From assembly GCF_900114925.1 (NCBI RefSeq), contig NZ_FOUR01000001.1:186001-250000 (forward strand): a stretch of 64,000 nt of DNA, read 5' to 3'. Numbering within the stretch: the stretch's first letter is position 1; each line of letters begins with the position of its first letter. The stretch is from Marinobacter pelagius. GTDB lineage: Bacteria; Pseudomonadota; Gammaproteobacteria; Pseudomonadales; Oleiphilaceae. Below, one piece after another: positions 18,428 to 24,149 of this stretch. The position numbers and the translations under genes were made by a program. Under the pieces are notes generated by a model. That model ran no database searches. It worked only from the letters and a program-made list of their open reading frames with translations, and was not told the origin of the DNA.

Positions 18428-18928
18428 TCAAATCTCTCTGCGATTCACACCAGAGATAACGGCCAACCTGCTCTTCGTAGGAAAAAGCGAACTGGCAGTG
18501 CCATGCTTACCCATGAGGGAAAACAGGGCGGAGACTGCTTTAGAGTGACCTCCTGCGTGCATTGCCATCAGGCAGAGGTTCAACAGCTCTCTCTCGACCA
18601 CTTCGGTAAGAAAGATATCGATTGGAATTGCAGGAGCTTCCACGAGGACGGGAATTCGAGTTTTTGGACTCAAACAGGAAAGTAGGGCGGCAGAGCGAAG
18701 ATTGCCGGTTACGACATAGACTCTTTTTTCACTCTTTCTCTGTGCCTGAACCACAAGCGGGTGGCGATAGAGATAGTCAAGAATGGCCGCCTCAGGTAAC
18801 TCATCCAGAGCGTTCATTCGGAATGGCAGTGCTGCGAACTGCTCAAGAAAGTGTTTTCCCCGCAGTACTGAGGATTCCTGAAGCTTATCGAGCGAGATCT
18901 TTTTCAGGGTGTACGTGTGGTCAGTCAT
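18428..18928 (-). CDS. Small ParB/sulfiredoxin-fold-like protein, first gene of the recombinase set
   Basis: This gene encodes 166 aa starting MTDHTYTLKKISLDKL; the ATG at 18928 has GAGGAG just upstream, better than the ATG at 18958. The core reads like a ParB-type N-terminal fold: KISLDKLQESS, then HPLVVQAQR, VYVVTGNLRSAALLSCL and RIPVLVE, which match the strand, G-x-x-R and IPV strand of ParB/Srx domains. The match is by eye and moderate. It sits 40 nt upstream of the 790-aa recombinase in the same direction and is probably co-transcribed. A DNA-binding or accessory role in recombination is plausible. A divergent repeat-bearing control region lies upstream. Confidence 0.6.
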   Translation of the reverse strand: MTDHTYTLKKISLDKLQESSVLRGKHFLEQFAALPFRMNALDELPEAAILDYLYRHPLVVQAQRKSEKRVYVVTGNLRSAALLSCLSPKTRIPVLVEAPAIPIDIFLTEVVERELLNLCLMAMHAGGHSKAVSALFSLMGKHGTASSLFPTKSRLAVISGVNRREI

Positions 18929-19000
18929 GCTGCTCTCCTCAAAAGTGATGAGAGTCATTCTGGCGACCTGTAGGTGATCATTTTCTTGGCTAATTTCCGT

Positions 19001-19043
19001 AAAAATGTAATTTGACCCAGATTACAAAAATGTAATTTAACCC
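19001..19043. repeat. Paired 18-bp direct repeat with internal dyad
   Basis: Two copies of AAAAATGTAATTTRACCC (19001-19018 and 19026-19043) differ at one base and repeat every 25 bp. TGTAAT in the first copy also pairs with ATTACA in the 7-bp spacer, giving an inverted element TGTAAT-N9-ATTACA. They lie in the 197-bp gap between the ParB-like/recombinase operon and the rightward cargo genes. They could be an operator or a recombinase-binding site. Confidence 0.6.
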
Positions 19044-19125
19044 TTGGAATGCCTTGCATCGATCGAAAAGTGTGGAATGCTGGGATGGTGTTTCTGACAA
19101 ACTGAGCTAACGGAGTGCCGGACCA

Positions 19126-19341
19126 ATGACCGAAACAAAAACTACAGAAGAACTGCGTGAGCTCGCCATAGAAGAGGCTATAGCCCTATTTGAAGGCGAT
19201 GAACTTGCTGCAATGAAATGGATGAGAACGGCTCAGCGAGGGCTTGGCAACCGACCTCCTCAGGGACTCATTAGCACACCGAAAGGTATAGAAAAGGTCC
19301 GAACGTTAATCGGCCGGTTGGAGCATGGAGTCATTACGTAA
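19126..19341 (+). CDS. Stand-alone DUF2384 (MbcA/ParS-type antitoxin domain) protein
   Basis: This 71-aa protein is almost entirely one DUF2384 domain: AIALFEGDELAAMKWM, LGNRPPQGLISTPKGIEKV and RLEHG match the family pattern LF...A..WL...LG..P..L..T..G...V...L. In known systems this domain is the toxin-binding part of Xre/MbcA antitoxins that neutralise RES-domain toxins such as MbcT. Here there is no Xre helix-turn-helix and no RES gene next door. A second copy of the same domain lies at 21380. The pair flanks an unknown 521-aa protein, which might be the partner (inference). Confidence 0.8.
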   Translation: MTETKTTEELRELAIEEAIALFEGDELAAMKWMRTAQRGLGNRPPQGLISTPKGIEKVRTLIGRLEHGVIT

Positions 19342-19561
19342 GTTTGTCCGCAGGCATCCCTGCGATCACACATGAACGACTATCACTCAACAAGAGTTTC
19401 CCGATAGCTTTCAGTCAAGCGAAGCCGGCATGTTGCGGCAGCATTTCTCCCGCAGAGCGTTATAAAAGGGGGAAACATCGTCGCCAAAATTCCTGCATTC
19501 AGAAGCCTTGGGTCTCGATACAGTGATTCCGCGAAATCGCAATCACCAAAAGGAGACCCAT
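19342..19561. other. Intergenic region with little recognisable content
   Basis: These 220 nt hold no credible ORF. A weak promoter may lie near the end (TTGGGT about 40 nt before the next ATG), and AAAAGGAG at the end is the ribosome site of the micro-protein at 19562. I see no repeat, terminator or RNA motif I can support. Confidence 0.4.
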
Positions 19562-19714
19562 ATGTCTAAGTCAAAATCCGCTCAACGCTCCACCCAAGAC
19601 GCCAATCACCATGCAAACCAGCTGAACCCAAACTATGGCACCAATGGAACAAATCCTGCGAATGGCCATGTGCATGGCAACCGGAGCAAGCAAATAAGCC
19701 AACGTAAAAAGTAA
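19562..19714 (+). CDS. Asn/His/Ser-rich 50-aa micro-protein
   Basis: This small hydrophilic protein (MSKSKSAQRSTQDANHHANQ...) is followed by a Lys/Arg/Gln-rich end (NRSKQISQRKK). It has no hydrophobic core and is probably disordered. The ATG at 19562 has a strong AAAAGGAG eight nt upstream, which argues that it is really translated; the longer frame from 19508 lacks one. Similar short N-P-N-Y-G-T-N-G-T-rich proteins occur in other gammaproteobacteria, to my recollection without assigned function. A 7-bp GC hairpin follows its stop. Confidence 0.65.
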   Translation: MSKSKSAQRSTQDANHHANQLNPNYGTNGTNPANGHVHGNRSKQISQRKK

Positions 19715-19723
19715 TTCGCAACA

Positions 19724-19744
19724 GCCCCCACTCCCTGTGGGGGC
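19724..19744 (+). terminator. Short GC hairpin after the micro-protein gene
   Basis: Arms GCCCCCA / TGGGGGC enclose a 7-nt loop, followed by AATCATT rather than a T-run. It could attenuate readthrough into the 521-aa gene, whose ATG lies 20 nt downstream. Confidence 0.4.
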
Positions 19745-19763
19745 AATCATTCAAAGAGACCCT

Positions 19764-21329
19764 ATGTCAGAGAATCCATGCTTTCCGACCCAGGGCGCAC
19801 TCGTTCAGTTCACGTTCGATGCCTTCGGGCTGCTGCCACGAAAATCTGATTCCAGCGACGAGTTCGATGAGACGTCAAAGAAAAGCTTTCAACGGTTACT
19901 GCAGCGCCTTGGCGATGAGGAGGGCTTACTGCTTGGTAATTTCGAGAAAGCTCTAGGCACATTTCACCAGTTGTTGGCATCACAAATAGCCGACCAAGAG
20001 GTTTGCGACGTGGTCACGGGCACGCTCCGTGATCTCTATCGTTCCTATAACGACATGATTACTGAGGAAGGGACGTTTTTAGCAAAGCATCTGAGCGTTC
20101 TGTACTTCGGTTTCAGTCGAGCGATGGTGACGCTGATTGAGTCAGCATATTTTCGTTCATTACAACACCGGCTTTTCTGTCGCTACGGACTGGTTCCGAT
20201 AGAGCCGGATTGGTTCCTACCAGAAATTCAGGATAGCTCCGAAATCACCTGGCCATTGGCCCGGGTAATGAGGTGGATTTACCACCAAGCAGACTCAAGC
20301 CAAACGCAATTTCATTACCCAGGTAAAACACCCCAATCTGACAACTTCATCTATGAACGAAATTTGGAGAATGCGAGAAACTGGGTGAGCGGTGAGAGCC
20401 TACCCTCCCTCCCGGGACTGCTTTCAAATTTCTCGCAATCAATTCGCGGACGAGAAGACGGAATAAGAGACGATCCCGACCTGGCGGAATCAACCCCTCT
20501 GCTTCTGTTGGTGGCCCGAGTATCCACTGCGATCTGCCGGGAGATCCACAAGGCCTATGGACGTGAGATACTCACCGAGTTAACGAACGACTGTAGTGAC
20601 CTTGTCCGAAGCCTGAAACCAGAGGTAACGGAATTCAAATCTGAAATGATGAATGCGAAGGGGACGGAAGATCTTTCCGAGATCGATGCCCGCACTTGGG
20701 ATAACGCCTACGCTCAGTACATGAGTTTTTTCTACTTCAAAAAACACGAAGCAAGCGAAACTCTCAAAAGGCTGCGTGCCGCATCACCCGCCAATCCTTT
20801 TAAGCCCCCGGTCATTCATGCCCTGACGGAGAAGCTGGGACGTTATCCTGTCATATCTCAACTGTATCCAATTACTCAGACAAAGCGATGGAATGTAACC
20901 GAGGATTTCAAACAGTTGCTACTCAGAGGGCTAGATCTCAAGAACAATTCGGCTACTAACACATCGGATTCGGAGGAATTCAAACAAGACCTGCGCAGCC
21001 ACGATCTCGAAGACCAACTCTCCTGGTTAGCCTCCTGGATTGATGCAGCGATAGCGTACAGGTCCGAGGATTACTCAGCCGCAATGGATCTATTCGAACA
21101 AGCTTTCGAGCAAGCAAAATACCGTGCAGGTAAGGCGCAGTACAAACTGGTTAATCAATACCTCGAAGCTTGCGCAAAAAACGATCAAAAACGACGATTT
21201 AAGAAGGGAGTGGAGTGGGCCAGGTATCTGGGGATATCGATCCGTTGGTTGCGGGATAAAGAACCTACTGAAGAAAACCTCGACTTTGTTTTCATGATGC
21301 TCTCCAGAGCAATGTATCCTCAGCTATGA
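19764..21329 (+). CDS. Unknown 521-aa protein between two DUF2384 genes
   Basis: I do not recognise this protein. It starts MSENPCFPTQGALVQF at the ATG at 19764, with AAAGAGAC as ribosome site. The sequence is soluble, mostly helical, and rich in charged residues. Residues about 35-160 form amphipathic helices with a conserved-looking FGFSRAMVTLIESAYF. The C-terminal 100 residues (AMDLFEQAFEQAKYRAGKAQYKLVNQYLEAC) read like TPR or similar helical-hairpin repeats used for protein contacts. There is no signal peptide, transmembrane segment, nucleotide-binding loop or nuclease motif. Its position between two DUF2384 proteins in a defence-bearing island makes it a candidate toxin, sensor or scaffold (inference). 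Confidence 0.7.
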   Translation: MSENPCFPTQGALVQFTFDAFGLLPRKSDSSDEFDETSKKSFQRLLQRLGDEEGLLLGNFEKALGTFHQLLASQIADQEVCDVVTGTLRDLYRSYNDMITEEGTFLAKHLSVLYFGFSRAMVTLIESAYFRSLQHRLFCRYGLVPIEPDWFLPEIQDSSEITWPLARVMRWIYHQADSSQTQFHYPGKTPQSDNFIYERNLENARNWVSGESLPSLPGLLSNFSQSIRGREDGIRDDPDLAESTPLLLLVARVSTAICREIHKAYGREILTELTNDCSDLVRSLKPEVTEFKSEMMNAKGTEDLSEIDARTWDNAYAQYMSFFYFKKHEASETLKRLRAASPANPFKPPVIHALTEKLGRYPVISQLYPITQTKRWNVTEDFKQLLLRGLDLKNNSATNTSDSEEFKQDLRSHDLEDQLSWLASWIDAAIAYRSEDYSAAMDLFEQAFEQAKYRAGKAQYKLVNQYLEACAKNDQKRRFKKGVEWARYLGISIRWLRDKEPTEENLDFVFMMLSRAMYPQL

Positions 21330-21379
21330 CTGGCTATCCAGCTTGAAACCTGACTTTATGCTTGCAGCAAGGGCAGATC

Positions 21380-21634
21380 ATGCAAAACTGGTATGGAAAT
21401 CAGAGGGGGGCATTTGATTTGACTGAAGAGTACACGGTTGCTCAACTCCGGGATCTCGTTTATCGGGAATTCCTGGAACTATTCGAGGGGGATAGGGCTG
21501 CTGCCGAGCAGTGGCTGTCGTCACCGATTAAAGTCCTCGGCGATCGCAATCCGGCATCCCTTATGGAAACTAAAGCCGGTGTGCAAAAAATTCGGAGCCT
21601 CTTGCGCAAGTGGGGCGAGGGAGCAGTTTCTTAG
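21380..21634 (+). CDS. Second stand-alone DUF2384 protein
   Basis: This 84-aa protein carries the same domain as the 71-aa protein at 19126: LFEGDRAAAEQWLSSP, LGDRNPASLMETKAGVQKI and RKWGEG. It starts at the ATG at 21380 after an AAGGGCAG; the TTG at 21362 is an alternative. The two copies have diverged beyond recent duplication but share length, domain and lack of a DNA-binding extension. No RES toxin is adjacent. It stops about 100 nt before the acetyltransferase-like gene. Confidence 0.8.
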   Translation: MQNWYGNQRGAFDLTEEYTVAQLRDLVYREFLELFEGDRAAAEQWLSSPIKVLGDRNPASLMETKAGVQKIRSLLRKWGEGAVS

Positions 21635-21738
21635 CGGTTCTTCGCGGGACCTCTTACCAATGGGCAGGAATGACTCTGACCCAAAGGGCTAATGAAAAGA
21701 GGCGCTTACACAGGTTGCCATATTGCTCAGGTGGTTAT

Positions 21739-22257
21739 ATGAACGACAAGTACACGATCGCGTTGCCAGTTTTTGACGAGTGGTTAAGTTCTGTAGTTGC
21801 CCCTTCAGGGCCCGCTTTGAGAGATCTTGGGCTGAGAGCGGTCTCGCCTGAGAGTCGTCTTTCAGAAAGACAAGCATTGGAGCAATTCGCTCGCTACTTC
21901 AAAAGCGAAATGCATTATGACAACGTTCAATATTATGCAAATGGGCATGACAACAATTGTGTAGGCTTCCTGTTTACGTCCAGCGCATTAGACATGTGCA
22001 CGGATGGACAAAAAAGTATGCCAACCAGATGTATGGGAGGTTGCTGTTTCCGAAAGATTAAAGACACCTGGGTACTATGCTGGGTTTGGATCCATCCATT
22101 TGCTCGAAAGCAGGGGTTGCTGCAAAAATACTGGAACTGCTATTTCCTAGAAACATTTGGTGATTTTGCAATTGAAACACCGCTTTCACCCTCAATGGAG
22201 TCCTTTCTCCAGAAGCAACAGAGCAAACACCGGTTAGTTAGGCTAGGTTCCGCCTAG
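21739..22257 (+). CDS. Acetyltransferase-like protein (GNAT/ESCO-like C-terminus)
   Basis: This gene encodes 172 aa starting MNDKYTIALPVFDEW at 21739; a longer frame from 21610 overlaps the DUF2384 gene and is unlikely. The second half (GGCCFRKIKDTWVLCWVWI, then HPFARKQGLLQKYW) resembles the strand-loop of acetyltransferases, with R-K-Q-G-L at the acetyl-CoA loop, and ends with ETPLSPSMESFL. It recalls the short ESCO1-type acetyltransferase module. The match is by eye and moderate. The substrate is unknown; in a defence island, a toxin or self-modifying enzyme is possible but unproven. Cysteine content is high (six or more). Confidence 0.55.
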   Translation: MNDKYTIALPVFDEWLSSVVAPSGPALRDLGLRAVSPESRLSERQALEQFARYFKSEMHYDNVQYYANGHDNNCVGFLFTSSALDMCTDGQKSMPTRCMGGCCFRKIKDTWVLCWVWIHPFARKQGLLQKYWNCYFLETFGDFAIETPLSPSMESFLQKQQSKHRLVRLGSA

Positions 22258-22327
22258 CAGTCCTGACCTAAAGACTATAGGCCTCAATTCTATACCGACA
22301 GAAAAAGCCTCTTGAGCCTAAGCCCAA

Positions 22328-22807
22328 TCAACTTACCGACGCATCAACTAGCAACCGGGAAATGACCTCAAAGACGTAGGGGTAGATGCCAGCGCATTGC
22401 GAAGCCCTCGGACCTGCAACATTTAACGTCCCTAGCTCGTTATCGATGCAAAATTCCCGGACCTTCTTAACGGCCAGGGCCGGCTCTACTACGGAAATAT
22501 CAATCAGCTTCAGTGGTTTCCGTTCCTTCAGAGCGATAGAAACAGTCAACGCTGTGCCGCCCTTGAGTTCGTCACGATAGAAAACAAGCGTACCGTCGCC
22601 TGTCTGAACATTTTTTCGAGTCCGGGCTCGATAGCCACCAGTGATTTCCGTAAGTGCGTAGCGCTCCGGTATCGCCCCATCCTCTGCTAGGCGCCCTTTC
22701 GGGCACGAGCCCGCGATCGGGTAATTCCGGTCTATCGCCGCATCAAGTGCCGCGCGGTCGGCACCAGTCTGACCACCGCTAATGACTTTCATTGGATACT
22801 GCTTCAT
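22328..22807 (-). CDS. Putative molybdenum carrier-like protein
   Basis: This protein of about 159 aa has the signature of the MoCo-carrier (PF12694) family: GGQTGADRAALDAAI near the N-terminus, then SCPKGRLAEDGAIPERY, TRKNVQTGDGTLVF and LNVAGPRAS near the C-terminus. The fold is Rossmann-like and related to lysine-decarboxylase-like/LOG proteins. Relatives of eukaryotic algal Mo-carrier proteins bind molybdenum cofactor, but bacterial members in mobile elements have no proven role. The start is uncertain: a TTG at 22822 and ATGs at 22807 and 22792 are all possible, without a clear ribosome site. It is oriented opposite to its neighbours. Confidence 0.75.
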   Translation of the reverse strand: MKQYPMKVISGGQTGADRAALDAAIDRNYPIAGSCPKGRLAEDGAIPERYALTEITGGYRARTRKNVQTGDGTLVFYRDELKGGTALTVSIALKERKPLKLIDISVVEPALAVKKVREFCIDNELGTLNVAGPRASQCAGIYPYVFEVISRLLVDASVS

Positions 22808-23071
22808 ATCAGTCGTTATCAATCTTTAAGCCTCCCAACGGCGATCAGATCTGTCGCCAGATCCAACGGGACTGGATCGCCTTTCCACCACGTCACTCCC
22901 CCAATCGAACTGGTCATTGAGTCTGACGATTAGAGGCAAAGCAGGCCATAGCCACCAATCAGACATTCATCAATGCTGTCATCGATCAATTCAGACAACG
23001 TCACCTGGAGTATCACAGGTTCGTTTGATGCGGAACAAATCGAAACCGCCCCAACTGTTGAGAGAAAGCCC

Positions 23072-23236
23072 ATGTTTTACACCATCGATGAAGTCAGTAG
23101 CCGTTACAAAGTCTCAACTAAAACTATATGGCGCTGGGTCAGAGAGGGGAGATTTCCCCGACCGGTCAAGGTCGGCCCAGGGACAACTCGTTGGAGGGAA
23201 GAAGACCTGCAAGCTTTTGAAGAAGGCTTACAGTGA
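23072..23236 (+). CDS. AlpA-family phage/island regulator
   Basis: This 54-aa protein is almost wholly a MerR-like winged helix of the AlpA/Prophage_AlpA type: YTIDEVSSRYKVSTKTIWRWV, then GRFPRPVKVGPGTTRWREEDL. In CP4-57-like islands AlpA turns on the adjacent integrase and excision (known for the family). Its position near the tRNA scar fits an island-end regulator, although no integrase lies between it and the scar. I chose the ATG at 23072; an ATG at 22973 would add 33 unconserved residues. Confidence 0.8.
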   Translation: MFYTIDEVSSRYKVSTKTIWRWVREGRFPRPVKVGPGTTRWREEDLQAFEEGLQ

Positions 23237-23404
23237 GTCGTCACCACTATGTCGCAATACAAACGACCTCGCCTGGTCAAGAAGCCACGCAGAGATGGCA
23301 TTTCTCCGAGCGAATCGTGCTCGAAAGATTTGATCATAGCATGATGGCAGGAATGTTATTGTTTATTTAATTCAACGATCTAGTTTTCTCCGGCCCCTAA
23401 AGCG
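23237..23404. other. Non-coding island end, part 1
   Basis: AT-rich sequence between the AlpA-like gene and the 31-bp repeats. I see no credible gene, promoter or RNA motif. The whole 23,237-24,149 interval is gene-free; it holds the repeats, the tRNA scar, its terminator, a structured tract and a riboswitch, listed separately. Confidence 0.4.
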
Positions 23405-23538
23405 TGTCCGATTTCCGGACACTGAAATCCTGACAATTCTGCACTCCCCGACCCGACAAAATTGGATCCAAATATCCGTTTAGAGTGCCTGGAGGGCACC
23501 GATCAAATGTCCTGTTTCCGGACATCGGTTACCTGACA
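23405..23538 (+). repeat. Two imperfect 31-bp direct repeats near the att site
   Basis: Copies at 23405-23435 and 23508-23538 start 103 bp apart and agree at 23 of 31 positions. Both read TGTCC-N2-TTTCCGGACA-N7-CCTGACA. Each contains the dyad GTCC...GGAC around TTTCC. Such spaced repeats beside a tRNA scar are typical of integrase arm or directionality-factor binding sites. Confidence 0.65.
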
Positions 23539-23678
23539 GAGGTGTGCCACACTTCGGTGTTAATTGGCTTAAAATGCTGATATATCGGGGTTTTGGAGGC
23601 TGATATTTTTTGCTTTAGGTATCTGATCTTTGAGACTTTTCACCGATTTAGACCGGTTGTTGCCTACCTGCGAAGGCG

Positions 23679-23725
23679 CCCTCCGGAGGCAAAGGTCTCA
23701 GGTTCGAATCCTGACGGGCGGGCCA
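23679..23725 (+). other. 3' half of a tRNA-Arg(CCG)-like gene: predicted island attachment site
   Basis: The sequence matches the 3' part of a tRNA: anticodon loop CTCCGGA (anticodon CCG), descending stem, variable loop AGGTC, perfect T arm (TCAGG TTCGAAT CCTGA), the 3' acceptor strand CGGGCGG, G and an encoded CCA at 23723-23725. The 5' half (D arm, 5' acceptor strand) is missing upstream, and the 5' side of the anticodon stem pairs only partly. A normal tRNA terminator follows. This is what remains when an element integrates in a tRNA 3' end; the regenerated whole tRNA should lie beyond the left edge. Confidence 0.75.
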
Positions 23726-23730
23726 TATTT

Positions 23731-23770
23731 CACAAAAGAGCCCCGCCACGTGCGGGGCTTTTTTGTGAAA
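23731..23770 (+). terminator. Rho-independent terminator of the tRNA-Arg locus
   Basis: Stem AGCCCCGC / GCGGGGCT with a CACGT-type loop and a T-run follows the CCA end within 15 nt. Flanking CACAAAA / TTTTGTG extends the stem, so it may work in both directions. Confidence 0.85.
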
Positions 23771-24049
23771 GACGGTCTGATCGTTAGCTTTGGTGAGAAC
23801 CTGCGTTCGACAAATCGCGAAAGCGATTTGGGCGCCGAAGCAAAGCGAAGGCGGGGCAACGCCCCGAAGATCGCCCAAAAGCGATCTGAGTCCATCCTGA
23901 CCCACTGCCCCCTTACCCGCAGTTCAACAAGTTATCCCCCAATCGTCCAGTTGCCCAGAACAAAACCTGCCTTTACCATGCCGCAGACAGTTTAAACGAA
24001 TGCCTAGTGCCCTTAACTCAAGGGCCACACATTCAACACCACACAAACA
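23771..24049. other. Gene-free tract with short inverted repeats
   Basis: No credible gene. Small inverted repeats cluster at 23,815-23,890: AATCGC-GAAA-GCGATT, GGGGCAACGCCCC, and GCGAT arms around them. They could form a folded RNA or be remnant mobile sequence. Nothing here matches an RNA family I know. Confidence 0.4.
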
Positions 24050-24053
24050 ATCC

Positions 24054-24146
24054 CAGTCGACAGGGGAGTCCCGGCAACAGCCGGGGCTGAGAGTGCCTTC
24101 GGCAGACCCTGGAACCTGATCCGGATCATTCCGGCGGAGGAAGAGC
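24054..24146 (+). ncRNA. TPP (THI-element) riboswitch
   Basis: The stretch has the conserved TPP-aptamer segments in order: GGGGAGTCCC near the 5' stem, GGGGCTGAGAGTG (the CUGAGA core), ACCCTGGAACCTGATC (ACCU-GAUC core), GGATCATTCCGGCGGAGGAAG closing the last helix. It ends a few nt before the ATG at 24150, and the GGAGGAAG near its 3' end is also the ribosome site, so TPP binding probably blocks translation of the symporter. Confidence 0.9.
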
Positions 24147-24149
24147 GAC

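Noticed and set aside
12776..18928. Direct naming as GmtX/GmtY/GmtZ
   Set aside because: The gene arrangement is suggestive, but I cannot verify homology or protein sizes from sequence reading alone.
19126..21634. Complete RES-Xre toxin-antitoxin pair
   Set aside because: DUF2384 domains are present, but no RES-domain toxin or Xre helix-turn-helix is found next to them.
22917..23333. Overlapping 138-codon frame across the AlpA-like gene
   Set aside because: It is in another frame, with basic low-complexity sequence; the AlpA frame has a clear winged-helix pattern.
23641..23725. A complete tRNA gene
   Set aside because: The 3' half is perfect but no D arm or matching 5' acceptor strand is found upstream, so it is a fragment.
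23648..23905. Minus-strand ORFs coding for RQDSNLRPLPPEG-like peptides
   Set aside because: This peptide string is the well-known antisense artefact of tRNA genes; it comes from the tRNA-Arg 3' fragment.
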